64,000 nucleotides of DNA. Source: Saksenaea vasiformis B4078 (taxonomy: Eukaryota > Mucoromycota > Mucoromycetes > Mucorales > Saksenaeaceae). The DNA is taken from assembly GCA_000697055.1 (NCBI GenBank), contig JNDT01002339.1, positions 26,344 through 90,343 of the forward strand, read 5' to 3'. Under the pieces are notes generated by a model. It worked only from the letters and a program-made list of their open reading frames with translations. It was not told the DNA's origin and did no database searches. The translations under genes and the position numbers were made by a program. Shown in pieces: positions 35,841 to 48,507 of the stretch (within the stretch, counting starts at the first letter, position 1; the number at the start of each line of letters is the position of its first letter).

Positions 35841-37612
35841 TTTAATTGCATCGACACCTGATTGGGTGCAAGATAGCTGTTGAAGCTTGTGAAGGTCGTA
35901 TTTGTTACTGAATTGTTTCCTACTCCTACTATTGTCTTAATCTATGAACTAAGGTGCTTCCGAGAGCACATTTTATGCATATTTTATGTCCAGTCTGATT
36001 TTGCGGGATTTCTTCAACTGCATGCACACTTCTTACCTCGCAGTGTATATGGGAATGCCGAGCGAAAACAAAAGCGCGAGTCAGACTTATTGTCGACATT
36101 AGAACAAGCAAGAGGGAAGAGAGGGACGCATTTCTGCAATAGTCTTCTTTTCTATCACTTGTCGCAGACTAAGTTTGGAAAACAATGAGCCTCATGATGC
36201 AGCAAAATGATACGTTGATGCAAAGACCACCTGTATCGTCGTCTTCAAGAATAAACATGAGAGGTTTAATAGACGCTCATTCAGAGTTTGGCCATGTCAA
36301 ATCGTCGTATTTTAATAAAATGCAAGCACTCGTTTGTCAGAGATAGACTCGAGACATCATAATCAGTTACACGACTTCTATAATGAGCGCTTTGCCAGAC
36401 TGAGGCTTTGAAGGCGACAGCGCGTGTCTCTTCATTACAACGTCTAACAAAAGAGGAACTCACTGCCACGTCTTATTAAAATGGGGGGAACAAGTGCTAT
36501 GGAAAGAGCTTTGCAAAAGAAACGGAAAGAGCAACGGCCTACTACAAGCAGCAAACTACAGTATGGCATTACTAATTCGTATTTTGCTGCGACTCGGAAA
36601 GCGTAGCAAGGCTGTGCTGTGTTTGTAATCTCGTACACTCTCATGACTGTAAAAAAAATGCCAATTTGTTTGTAATATGTACTCATCTTATGTACTCGAA
36701 TTAGTCCCATGCATTTTCCAATAACTTTATATACATGGATCCTTTCAGCCAACACGAATAGCGGTTGTAGTGCTTGTCATTGGTAGCAATCTAAAAGAAG
36801 TCTAGGTAGCTTAGTATAGATTGGTCCAAACAATGAGTAGAATTTAAAGAGTTCAGGACACCATGATACCTTAACAAGAACTCAATAATCGCAATGCAAG
36901 CATAGAATGATTAGGAATTTATCATCTCTTCCTTTTTACTATGTCGATACAGATTTCTTTTCAACCGCGAAACACAATGGATTTTGTAACCAATTCAGTT
37001 GAAAAGAGTATAATAACAGCGTCTTTGATTACTCTTTTTGTTTCTTTGTTTTTTTTTGTTTTATTTTTTCTTGCTGCACGATACCCGATCCAAAAACCGT
37101 CAGGCGTGTAAGTTGAACGGACCAGAAGCATAAGTGAGAGGAACTCCGTGCAGATTTTATTGGTACTTCCGCATGTTCACAACGCAGTTGGTTCGCATGG
37201 ACCACACATACTCCCTTGACCATGCATTCTGACACTTTTAGTAAGATCCACAGGGCCAAGGATAAACATAAGGTTGACACAGTTTCATGACGTTCAGCCT
37301 TAATGGATACTTTTCAGGGGGGGAGGAAGTTTAGAGGAATTTTTCGTTATCTATCTCTTCTCAGTGGCGGTTTGTTACGTTTCAGGTGTTGAATCCAAAA
37401 GAAAGGGATATGATTTGGATGAATCTTTCTTCCTTTTTGAAAAAGAGAAAAAGGATGTCTATGGTCGATAAAAAGTTGTGAAAAAAAAGAGGAAGGGGAG
37501 GGGTATCATCGAAAGAAAATGCATGCTGGAAAAGGGAACGCTGTACAAGGAGTGACAAAAAAAGTTTAGACACCCACATTAAAAAATTGGCTGACACCAC
37601 CACGCTTGTTTT
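35841..37612. other. Gene-poor interval next to transposon remnant
   Basis: Only overlapping short frames are present (35880-36188 +, 36444-36755 -, 37029-37280 -); none shows a domain or signal peptide. The frame at 37382-37603 is a reading of purine-rich repeats. The region may include further decayed transposon sequence. Confidence 0.4.
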
Positions 37613-38084
37613 CTATGCACATCGACTGTGAACAAACATCGGTAGAGGTGCCGTCATGGAAATCGAACCGGGCGCATTATTGAGTAATCGAAGATGTTGA
37701 AGCGGAGTATTTGCATGCGCTGCACCAGATTGATAGAGAAGGGTGGGGAAACGTTCTTGCGATTGAATAAAGCCCCGAAGACCTTTACATTTTGAATAAG
37801 CGACATAACGTCCGTTTAGTATTTAAAATAAAAGGATAACACTTACTCATCCATGCAGCAACTGATACTGCTGAACGGGCCATATAACGGGAAATCGTTT
37901 GTACATACGATCGTCCACTATATCTAGGAATCCTAAGTTTTAGCCTTGAACGCAACAACATCGACTCCGAATGGAATTAGTACCCAATCGCAGTGCCAAA
38001 AGCAATGCCAACACAAAGGCCAACTGTACCGCCAACGAAAGCTCCTTGTTTCATTTTGGTCCACCGTAAGTCGTCTGTCCTCAT
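37613..38084 (-). CDS. MGR2: Mgr2/ROMO1-like mitochondrial inner-membrane protein
   Basis: Mgr2 couples and gates the TIM23 translocase; ROMO1 is its animal relative. Three exons on the minus strand (38084-37984, 37932-37847 and 37782-37613) join in frame to 118 residues, close to the 113 of yeast Mgr2. Introns are 51 bp (GTACTAA...TTAG) and 64 bp (GTAAGT...AAAG). The two hydrophobic hairpins are plain. TM1 is WTKMKQGAFVGGTVGLCVG, with the family K-M-G-x-x-x-G-x-x-V-G spacing. After the join, GIPRYSGRSYVQTISRYM matches the conserved loop (G-x-R-x-x-x-x-T-x-x-x-Y). TM2 follows (ARSAVSVAAWMS). The C-terminal 55 residues are hydrophilic, comparable in length to the yeast tail but unlike it in sequence. 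Some glycines usual in TM2 are replaced by Ala/Ser/Trp. Confidence 0.68.
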
Positions 38085-39394
38085 AACAGAAGAAGAAGAA
38101 GGGAGAAAGAAAAAAAAAAGAAGGAAGGGCTTCCTGTTGATGTTTCCATGAGTAAATTTTAAAAGTGCGAACAAAGTAGCCAATAAAAATGATTAAATCA
38201 ATAAGCTCAGAATAGCATACTGCTGCTGCTGTCGGAATTGGAATACTACTAGAACCTGCACGTTGAAGTTAGCCAGAAAATTGAAGATCCTAATGACTCT
38301 TTGTGGAACCCATTGGATACGATCTAAGGAAAATCAGCACCAACGCATATGATTTTTATCAATCATCTATCCAACCTCATTTTCCCTGACTTGTGCTCCT
38401 AGAAAACGTCTCGATCGACGGTACGCTCAATGATTGTGCCATTATCGCTGGATACAAAGAACCGATATATGTTCCAAATGACAATGACAAAAAAAAACAA
38501 TGGGCCTTCTGGTGTACTAACGGCGGGATTTAGTTTAAGGGTTCGGTGATATAGCTGCTCCAGCACGATCTACAAATGGTGTACATACTCTCTGTGGACA
38601 TGTTGGCTCATCATCTATTGACAACTGTATTTACGTTATGCCTTATAACGAGTGTGCCGTAGGTCCAACATTGTTTTTGATAAAGCATTCAAGGGATCTA
38701 CAAGGGAGCTAACAGTGATGCCTCTTCCGGTGGAGAATAGAGGTACAGCTGGGCAATTGTTCACTTATCTTCCTTTCCAAGTAATGCATGCAGAAACGAT
38801 TGATTATGGCTATTTCTTGAGAGTTCTTTCACACCGTTACGGATGACATCCTGCTACAATATGAAGCATCAAACGAAACTCATAAGAATCCAGATTTGAT
38901 GGAATAAATGAAGCCGTATGGAATCGACTTCATTGCCGTTACCAGTGTCGTGAATGATAACCAATTTTCCTTTTCCAGGATTACTCACTCTTGGCTGATT
39001 TGATACCACAGTGGATCTACATGAGTGAAGGACAAAGAGAATATACTTTGGATTAACATTATGAAAATATATTGCCAAGAATAGTCAAAATAAAGAAGAC
39101 ATTCGCTGGATCCTTGACAAGAATGTGGTAAATCAATTATTTTAATTGATCATCCTACGCACATCTATAGTGAATGAACATCGGTAAGGTACACAGCAAG
39201 GTATTTGTTGATCTTTTTCTCGAAATGTGACCAAGCACATCCAAGAAAAGCGAAGCTATCTCAACATTTGATTTCTTGGTCGCTGTTGCCTTGGCATTGT
39301 TCCGGTATGTACAAAATCCCGCAGAAAGGTCCGCTATGGCTGGGTTTATTGTATTGCGCACACTCCCTTTTCTCCAACTCTCTTCGTCTTCATT
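38085..39394. other. Divergent promoter region of MGR2-like and coronin genes
   Basis: No gene could be supported. A plus frame at 38652-38846 (64 codons) is flanked on both sides by further coding-like but interrupted plus-strand sequence from about 38400. That might be a remnant. The minus frame at 39155-39547 is antisense to coronin exons 1 and 2. Confidence 0.4.
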
Positions 39395-42300
39395 ATGAGC
39401 AAACGCTTTCAAAATGTCAACAAGTACAGAAATGTAGTTGGCAAGGTGGCCAAGAAAGAGGTACTGTTTTATAAACCCCAGATCGCCCAATAACTGAACT
39501 GCTTCGGAAGCAATGGTACGCGGATCTCCCTTTGGGCTCTTCGCCATCCGACCTATGCAACCTCATCCAAGTCAATCGCCAGTGGATAGCTCTCAAATGG
39601 ACAGGATGTAAGTGTGACTAAAGAAAGGGCCTGAACTCAAGACGCGTCTTTTCCTATGACAAGCTGGATCCATGGCTCTTCTGCCTTTGGCTGCCGCTGG
39701 CAAGACCTGTGCGACGGAAGCTCGCGTATTCCATGCCCACGGTGCAACTGTTTCAGACTGGCATTTTTCACCTTTTAACGATCAACACTTGGTGACAGGT
39801 GCCGAAGACGGCATGGTAATACGAAACACTAAGAGAATTTGTAAAGGAAAACAGAACGCTCATCCTCTGCTTCCATTTTCTTTTTCTAGATCAAATTATG
39901 GAAGATTCCAGAGGGAGGCGTTAACCCTGAATGCTCAACATCATTGTCGATTCAGTCGAGACGCGTAGATCTTGTACGGTGGCATCCGACAGCAGATGGG
40001 GTACGAATCGAATAGGATTTACCGATCTGACTTAACTGGTGGGATAGATCGTTACAACGCTTGGTAACGATGGCAAGCAAGTGCGTATCTGGGACGTAGA
40101 GGCTGGTAAAAGTATGGATGTTAAGGGTATCGATCCATTCCATTCCTTTACTTGGAAATCGGATGGATCCCTTTTGGCCACATCAGCCAAAAACTGCGTG
40201 GCTATATGGGATCCAAGGGCGCAGGAACAATCGGTAGCAGTAAGTAGCAGGCTAGATCGCATTCACGTGGATCTGATATTTTGTTAGTCTGGCGTTGGCC
40301 ATGAAGGCATCAAAGGATCACGCGCTGTATGGTTAGGTAACTCCAATCATGTATTCACTGCTGGTATGGATAAGGTAAAGGAAACAAAGATGGCTTCTGT
40401 ACGTTTCTCTTAACGGAAAACTTTGTTTACCGGAAAAGCTTCGAAGCCGACAGTGTGCACTTTGGGACGTCCGTAACCTGTCCAAGCCATTGACCTTGAA
40501 CAACTTGACACAATCTACAGGCGTCTTGCTGCCGCTATATGACGAAGACACAGCCACGATCTATCTTGTTGGTCGTGGGGAAGGTACCATCCGGTCGATG
40601 CAAGTGAATGATCTTGATCAACACCCTTCTATGACCGATAATATGGCATGTGGTACAAATGTTCTATACGGCGCTGCGCTTTTACCAAAGCTGGCGTTGG
40701 ATGTGATGTCTGTTGAGGTTGCCAGGGTCATGGGTGTTACCGAGAACGCTGTTATGCCAGTTTCATTTGAAGTTCCTCGCAAGGTAAAAGGATAATTTAG
40801 CGCATCGGAGGATTGCTCAGCTCGCATAACATAGCAACATTTGGATTTCCATGCAGATCTGTTTCCAGACACAAACGGCACCGGTAAGCGTCCCTACTGT
40901 CATTTTCTTGTCTATTAATCACGGTAGCAGACCCGGCATTAAGTGCTTCGGAATGGTTTGAGGGAAGGAACGCCGAGGTTGCAAAAGTGTCATTGGATCC
41001 AGCGAAGAGACAGAAAGCAAGCGCTGCTGCTGCTTCTCCAAACGACGCAATTCAGAAGCAACTAAGTACAGAACTGACGAGGGGTACTTCAGAACGCACG
41101 ACGCCAGCATCTGTGCTTGAACGATCCGTGTCGTCGCCATCCAAAGAGGAGGAACAGAAAGATAACAATGAAGTTCCTATGGCGACTAATCGGAGCCCTG
41201 TGCAGCCTACCAGATCCAGTACATTAGCAAAGTTTGGCTCCACGCATACATCTACTTACAAGTACATTTCGGGCAAGTGGTACCACCACAGCCTTTTCTA
41301 CGATGACCTACGAGGGCTATCTATAGACAAGAGTGGCACCATGGATTTGATACAGGTAAAGTGAATAACTACTGGTGAAGAAGAAAAAAAAAATGAATTT
41401 GTTTCCTTTTGGTTTAGGCGAATGCTAGATTCATTGCAGTGCCAATCTCTGGACCTGGCGGTCGTGTAGGAATTATTCCTGTGAATAAACCTGGTAGATT
41501 GCCAACACATGTTCCCTGTGTCGTAAGCGGTTCAACCATTACCTACTTCGTATTCGATCCTTTTGATGACCAACTGCTTGCAACAGGTAAAAGAACAGAA
41601 AAAGAGGAAGGTGACCAAACGTACCATTCGTAGTGTCTGAGGACAACAAGATACGATTGTGGAAGCTGCCTGAAGATGGCTTGGAAGAAGACTTGGCGAC
41701 TCCTCAGGCAACGCTGGAAGGTATAGAAAAAAAAAAGAAGTGTGAGCTAGCCAACTGAAACCTATCGTTCTGCAGCGTCTTCAATGGACAAGGTCCATGC
41801 GATACACTATCATCCACGAGCAAAGAACGTACTAATGACAGTTTCAAATGATTTTGGTCATCCCACACTCCGTATCTGGAATGTCAGTGAAGGGGAGGTG
41901 AAGATCACCTTGACGGATATGCATCAAGATATGATTTTTAGCAGCGCGTGGAGTCCTGACGGAACAAAGATTGCTACCACGACAAAAGAGAAAAAGATCC
42001 GCGTTGTGGATGTCCGTGCGAACAAAGTCCTTGCTACAGCGAAATGCCACGATGGCATAAGACCTTCTCGGCTACTATGGCTTGACGACCATCATCTTGT
42101 CAGTGTTGGTTTTGGCATGGGATCGATGCGCGAAATCTTGTTATTTAAAGCAGATGCTCTTACGCAACTTGCGTGCAAGTCGCTGGACGTGTCCCCTAGT
42201 GTGATGAATGCCTTTTATGATCCTGATTGTCGAGTATTGTTTGTTGCTGGAAAGGCAAGTGTTTTCAACCAAGACTTTTTTAGAGAGAAAGAGAAAGAGA

Positions 42301-43041
42301 GAGAGAGAGAGAGAGAGACTGATCCTTTTTTCCAGGGTGATCGAACCATTCACACATACGAGTGGGAGCAAGATACATTGACTCCTTTAGCCAAAATTGA
42401 AGGCAGCCAACTTCAACAAGGATTTAGTTTCTTGCCGAAACGCATGTGCTGCGTACGTGATATTGAGATTGACAAGTTCTACAGGTTGACACCCACAACT
42501 ATTGAAGTTGTCGGCGTACGCGTTCCCCGTGCTCGCGTAAGTTAAAAGGATGCCAAAGGGAGAGAGAGAGAGGCAGGCATCTGACTGTGCTTTAGCCTGA
42601 ATATTTCCAAGACGATATCTTCCTGGATACGTTGGATACGGAACATCCTTCACAAGAGGCTGCAAGTTGGTTTGATGGCATTGACAAACCGCTGGCTCGA
42701 TTGTCACTGCGACCAGATGATATGACTCCATGTAAGGATCTCTATGCTATTCTATTCGTCAGATTGACATGCTTCGCTATAGTGACTCAAGCACCTCCAC
42801 CACCGCAGCAGGCCAAAGCCAAATCTAAGTTTGAACTGGGTAAACGCATTGTGAGCGAAGATCAACGACGCCAAGAATTGATGGAGCGGATGTTTTCAAC
42901 GGCGAAAGAAGTGGATGAAAACGAGCAAGAGATAAAGCCCGTCCCTAAGGAAGAGCAAGAAGTAGCCGATGATGAATGGGTAAGCATGATTTTACGCTGT
43001 TTCTGCAAAAATCTGACAGTTTTCATCGATAGGATGATTAG
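39395..43041 (+). CDS. Coronin-7 type dual beta-propeller coronin
   Basis: Coronins are WD40 proteins regulating actin and, for coronin-7, Golgi and endosomal traffic. Exon 1 (39395-39460, MSKRFQNVNKYRNVVGK) matches the coronin N-terminal signature. A 50-bp intron (39461-39510, with CTGAAC near its end) leads to QWYADLPLGSSPSD...NRQWIALKW. Two coronin units follow. The first (39.5-40.9 kb) has WD repeats HGATVSDWHFSPFND, IKLWKIPEGG, VRIWDVEAG and CALWDVRNL. The second (41.2-42.6 kb) has YISGKWYHHSLFYDDL, VGIIPVNKPGRLP, NKIRLWKLPEDG and LRIWNVSEG. A basic linker joins them. The C-terminus is acidic and ends DDEWDD, spliced at GATGAATGG|GTAAGC, resembling the acidic tail of coronin-7. No trimeric coiled coil is visible. 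Roughly 1,000 residues from many exons; one intron carries a GA microsatellite. Confidence 0.9.
42283..42319 (+). repeat. GA microsatellite in a coronin intron
   Basis: A purine run ending in GAGAGA units lies inside an intron that starts at GGCAAGTG/GCAAGT-like sequence near 42254 and ends TTTCCAG at 42337. A similar GA run ending in GACTG is found at 48441-48459, and shorter ones at 42558-42571 and 59201-59222. Confidence 0.85.
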
Positions 43042-43101
43042 ACCCTATTTATTTTGTACTACCACTATATCTGTAACAACAAATGCGTACTTTTTTTTTC
43101 T

Positions 43102-46100
43102 TTAGACATCCAGATCTTGTGAAGCATTCACGATGACTACGTTTTCCTCTAACCATTGTCGGAAGCTGCTTGTTTCTTCCATCATGCTATCACTATTTTC
43201 TTCAGGAGAAGGCGATGCTGTCTGAGACTGCTGGCACGCGCTGGCAAATGCATGGAATGCAAATTCTCCCGCCTTGCTCCACAATGCGTCACATGGATCA
43301 TCCAATGTGTGCGCGACACTGGGTGCATTCGCACGTTCTGAAGAGGTGGCGTTTTCGATGTATCCTCTTGTTTCTATAGCGTCTGCATTATCCAGAAAAA
43401 GGTGGTCAAACGTATCATCGTCCAGCCAGAGATCTGAGGACAGCTGCTCTTGATCGTCCGAAAGGGCAATGACCGTTTTATTGTCACAGACATGATGCTC
43501 CTCGATGGCTTTACAGTCAACGATATCTATTCGGAAAAACGTAAATGCACGAGACGACTCCTATCCTTCTTTTACCGTCTTCTTGAGAGATAGACATTGG
43601 CTCGTTTTGCATCTTTCTTCGTTTCATTGTTTCTTCTGCCGGCGCATCATGACACATTTTACGCTTTGTTTTAACGGCAATGCATTTCGATTGACCGTAC
43701 GTGGTGTCATGTCTGGCGCTGATTCATCGAGTCACCCCTAACTCCAAAAGAGAAAAATTACCTGAAAAATTCACTGCATCCCTCGCTATTAACATCATTT
43801 TAATAGGAATGCGTTGCATTGGGAGTACGCTACCTCTCCATCTTTTCCTGGATGGTCCTGGGATTCTCCGTTGGCTGCTCTTCGTGCTTCACTGGAAGCA
43901 AAATGCCTGACTTTGTGGTTTGGCTGCTGATCGTATTTGCTAATTCCGTCCAAATTTCCATATCAGAATCGTTGTCAAAGAGAATACCATCGTCTTCTTG
44001 CGAAATCTAATAGGAACAAGAGAAAAGGTATGCATGATTGCCATCTCTTCAGTAAAACCTACAGCATATATCTGCTTTTTCTTAGAATCCTCTCTTGCAC
44101 TCGTCAACGTGATAAACGCCGCCGGATCAACGTCTGCCTTGATTTGTTTATAGACATTGACACCCGCTGCATGTGTTACAAGACGTGAATAAAAGTCTCA
44201 AAAAATCTCAACCATACCGTAATCTTCGCTTTGAAGATGACAAAAAACTTTCATGGAAGGAGAAGAGACCTTGACCGATAGATGAAACGTCTGTGGCTGC
44301 TGGTGAAGCTTCTGGATCCTACAAAGACGGCTCGGTCATCCATCATACATTAATCAGGGCTTACGTTATGCGGCGAAAATCCACCAGGGTGCGATCGCTT
44401 GTTTCTGCCCAAAACACGGCATAGAAGCCTTTACCATACTTGCCTTTTCTGATCTTAACATTTGCCAACGAAATATGGACAGTAATAACAATCATCGTGT
44501 TGCCTGCTTTTTCTGGTTTTGTCTAAGAAAATGTGGAATGAGTAAGGGACATGGTGTTGGCTATCTACCTGCTCCACATCAAGGACAAACTGAGGGATGG
44601 AAGCCAATGCATCTTTGATCTACACCCATCAAATGAGGGACTCATTTTCCATTGTTGTATGTGTACCTGATTTCCAAAGGGAGGGTTCCGATGTAGTATC
44701 TAAGAACAAGTTAAAATGGCATGTCCTGCATGCATGCACGCAAATAAGCTCACGGTCTCAATACGGCCTGCATCACTGTCATACAACTGATGAAAGTTTA
44801 CTATGCCTGCTTGCGCCAAGGACTTTGCCATTTGAGGTCCAATACCGTCCACCTGTCGCAAGACAAAGGGTGATGTAGCCCAAATTCTGGCTTGTAAGCT
44901 TCGGTAGAATTCAAGAGCATGTTTAAGCTGTATCGCGTCTTTTTTATGTACGGTGCAATCGATGATACCTAAAAAAAAAAAAAAAAGAGGGTGAACAATC
45001 TTTGCCTTTCAATCTAGCTTACATTTTGCGATGCGTGTGGCGTGCTGTAGGACGGTAAAGCTTTCCATGACCAGACTATTTCCAACTGTTGTATCGTACA
45101 ACGAGATATCGCTCAGTACGCACTAGGGTGCGAGAAAATTGTGAGTTGTTTTACGTGGACGTATGAAAGTATTGCAAGCAAACCTGGATCATCAGAAATA
45201 TCTTGTCGGCGATATTGCTGAATTTCTCTTTAAGAGGGAAATGGATATTTGGATTCCCATTTAACGAAGATAGAAATGGCTTTTCTCCGGTCCCATATCT
45301 CAAAGAATCGTACTCATTCGCTTGACTAACCAACTCAAGCTTTTTAAATGATAAATAATAGTCCCCATAACGGTTTACAAACCACGTCGCGAATAGAGCA
45401 GCATGATCTTGCTGTAAGGATCGTGACCATCGTCTTGAATTTTAGGTAATACCGATTCATGGCAAATCCGTATGCTTTTGCTTTTGTTCAGGAACTCTTC
45501 TCTCGGGTAATACATTTTACCTGTTGCTTCAAATTGCGGGAAACCTGACCTTGGTTCCGTCTTCGTTGCTAATTCATTATCCACCAATGCATTTAGATCT
45601 TTAATGCAAATATCTAGACAGAGAATGCGTAAATACGTGTTTGTTAACGATTTGGACGACCTTGAAGGATTGTATCTGGTGATAGTTCAGGTGCGTCTGA
45701 ATCGGGTAATCGATAATAAGCGGGATTTTTCCGGACACGGACGTACAAGAAGGTGGATTGAAGCCTAGACTCACCGTTGAATGAACACATTGTAAAGATT
45801 TCTCTTTTACCATCGAATGCTTGATTCTACGTCTGTAATTGTTCCAAGACAGATCTCTGTCATCAGGTGTTCCACTAAATTTTCATGAAGACTTGACACG
45901 TCTCTAAGCTGAGATTCGAGAGAAACAAACGGAGTCCACTTACTTGCTTTCAAGATGATTTGTTCCAGAAACGAGCGCTCGGTAGCGATATTCCATGTTG
46001 ACTGTAGTTAGTATCACAGCACATCCAGAGTCATCAAGACCGGTTCTTCCAGCACGTCCAATCATTTGTAGCATGTCGATATCCGAATACTCGGTAAGTT

Positions 46101-48292
46101 TGCCATTCTGGTATCCTACCCATCGGTAATGGTATATCATCGTGTTTCAATATGCAATGCTTACCTTTTGTGGACTTGATGATCACGAGATAGGCAGGCA
46201 GATTGACCTAACACATACTTGTGGTTACAATAATAGAAGTTATGTGCTTGGAACTTACACCGACGGCCAAGGTTGATGTCGTAGCTACAGTTTCCATGAG
46301 CGCTTTTTTTTTCAAATAAGCAAGACCTACCGAGTATTCGTATCTTCTTTTGGAGAAAAAGCTGTTCTACTGCACGACGATCGCACATATCCAATCCAGC
46401 TAACCGGCAACGTCCTAAGAGTCTTGTCCTTTGTGCCAAAAAGTGCTTACCATGATGGAAGGCAATCCCTTTCTTGATATATTCTGCTAGTTTTTTGTTT
46501 TGTACCTGTGAAGTTTCTACAAAAGTTGTTCTGAAAAGAAAATGAGTTAAGCTAGAGTAGGACGGATGGATTGATAGTGTAATACACGAAGGGATTGCTG
46601 CCTTTCATTTTTAGCAAGGTTTCGCAGGAAGATTGCGTGGACTTTCGTGTCGGGCAGAACTAGGACGTTGTTTAGTGTCGCAGAATCCAAAAACAGATTT
46701 ACGATTAACACTGGCTTATTGCTGCCATGTCTGTCGATTAATTCCAACAGCCTTTGTTTGAGAGTCCGTTTGAATACGTTTCTCAAAGCAGTAAACTTCT
46801 TTTTCTTACTTCCAATCCAGCTTCTTTTCAAATAAAAACATATTGTCTCCTTGAAATGGGACGCCGTAAACAAATCGTTCTAATTTTACAGGTCGATATT
46901 CCTCAGAAAAGGAACGCGCTGGGAAATTGTGTAGTCATGAATGAGGAAGCCAATGCCTTTGTCATATACATATATACCTCTACCGCCAATCCAGTCAGCG
47001 ACGTCTTGAAGATTTGGGACAGTGGCTGATACGGCAACGTAGCGCAGCTGATGTTCCATGGTCTAACATAGATGCTATTAAAGAGTGGATAGCGCAAGGA
47101 GTAGGTTACCTTCATTCTGCTTACGCAAGCTTCAAGGACAGCGCCTCGTCGTTCATTCACAATATGAACTTCATCAATCTAAATCCATTGTCGTTCAATA
47201 GATACCCTTATGTTGACGTGTTACCAGTAATAAACGGATAAGTTCCATCAGATATTTGTGATCCCTCCAACGTCTCGTCATGGAATCCCACTTTTCCGGC
47301 GTTGTCACACTAGGGATCTGTTTAATTATTTTTTTTCTCATCATTCTGAATCATGCATACATAATAGTACTTGTTTTGATAGCGCTGATAGTCGTGTAAT
47401 TGGTATCACCTGTGTACTCCTTACCTGAAGCAAGAATGGATAAGCTAATATGCATCCTTTGCTTTAGAAGGCCGTACAGCTCACACCCAACGGTTTAAAT
47501 TTCTTCTCCCAGTCCATGGCGCGTTGAGAACAGAGACTTTTAGTAGGTGCCATGTAGATAATCTTTACTTCTCCTCTGCAGTTGAGTAGCACTCTCAGGA
47601 TAGCAAGTTCCATTAATACAGTTTTTCCAGAGCCTGTGGGAGCTATAAATTCAATGATTAAAAAAGGGGATGAACTGACTGCGACCTACCTGATATGACC
47701 ATGTTGGTGTCTTTGTAAAAGATCTTGAACAAAATCGATCGAATCAAGAAAGTTGGATTTGAACGGAAATCTTACATCATGAAAGCACTCTGCTTGAACA
47801 GCATTGAAATGCTCAAAAGAGAAGATGGAATGATAAGGTGTAGCTGCCGGGAGAAAGGAAAAAAAAATGAAAGAAATAGGCATGACGTTTTCACAAGCGG
47901 TTGGATTATTTGCTTACGGATTGCGTCCTTAGGACATAGTCTTTGTGTCCTACTTGTTAAATCAGGTGGCGTCGCTGAAGCCCCAGTAGATGAATGGTCT
48001 GCAAACGGCGTCGGATCTGATGAAATGGAATGATCAATCTAACGTATAAACAAGATGAGATACATGGATCAATAGATTATTGTACATGTCTTGAATCAGA
48101 GTCTACATAAGTCGATGGAACATGCTGAAATGATTCGTCAAGCAAAGCTTCTTCTTGAGCCAGCCATTGACTGATAGCGTTATCGGAATCAACTTTTTTT
48201 CTTTACATTGTCCAACGTTACACTTGTTCCTGTCATGTCAGGTGGAGCTCATACCTCTTCAACGTGGAATCCACATTGGCATTTTTCCACAT
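43102..48292 (-). CDS. MER3: Meiotic DNA helicase HFM1/MER3
   Basis: MER3/HFM1 is a Ski2-like 3'-5' DNA helicase that promotes meiotic crossover formation. Exon 1 is 48292-48255 (MWKNANVDSTLK), and a 54-bp intron (48254-48201) leads to VDSDNAISQWLAQEEALLDESF. Helicase motifs follow in order: Q-region FEHFNAVQAECF near 47800, Walker A APTGSGKTVLM (47.6 kb), IIYMAPTKSLCSQRA, TTPEKWDSMTRRW, DEVH (joined at TTTAG|ATTGATGAAG near 47180), VAVSATVPNLQDVADWI (47.0 kb), then YSDIDMLQMIGRAGRTGLD (46.1 kb). The C-terminal half is a Sec63-like part with helix-hairpin-helix text (VDGIGPQMAKSLAQAGI, 44.8 kb), a beta-rich FN3-like stretch and an acidic tail ending at 43102. At least fifteen small exons are needed. 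Its stop lies 60 bases from the coronin stop. Confidence 0.9.
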
Positions 48293-48440
48293 GTTGTTTC
48301 AATGAAGAGAAAACGGAAAGAGAAGCGGTCAAACGAGATCTTCTGTTTTTTTTATTTCTGTTGACTGCTCACTTTTCTTTACTGTACGTTGGTGCAAGAG
48401 ATGAATTTGCTTATACGTTACTGTTTTTTCACATGAACAA

Positions 48441-48459
48441 GAGAGAGAGAGAGAGAGAC
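48441..48459 (+). repeat. GA microsatellite
   Basis: Nine to ten GA units lie between the HFM1 start and the hexokinase-like stop, inside the presumed HFM1 promoter. Confidence 0.9.
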
Positions 48460-48507
48460 TGTGTAATGTTTTATACATTTGTTTATAATGCTATTACTAT
48501 TGTTACA

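Noticed and set aside
37613..39190. Similar ends LPMFVHSRCA (37.6 kb) and LPMFIHYRCA (39.2 kb) on the minus strand
   Set aside because: The second lies in an antisense shadow frame and similarity spans only about 30 bases, so shared ancestry is not supported.
39155..39547. 130-codon minus-strand ORF
   Set aside because: It is antisense to coronin exons 1 and 2 and the intron between them; the plus-strand coronin signature is clear.
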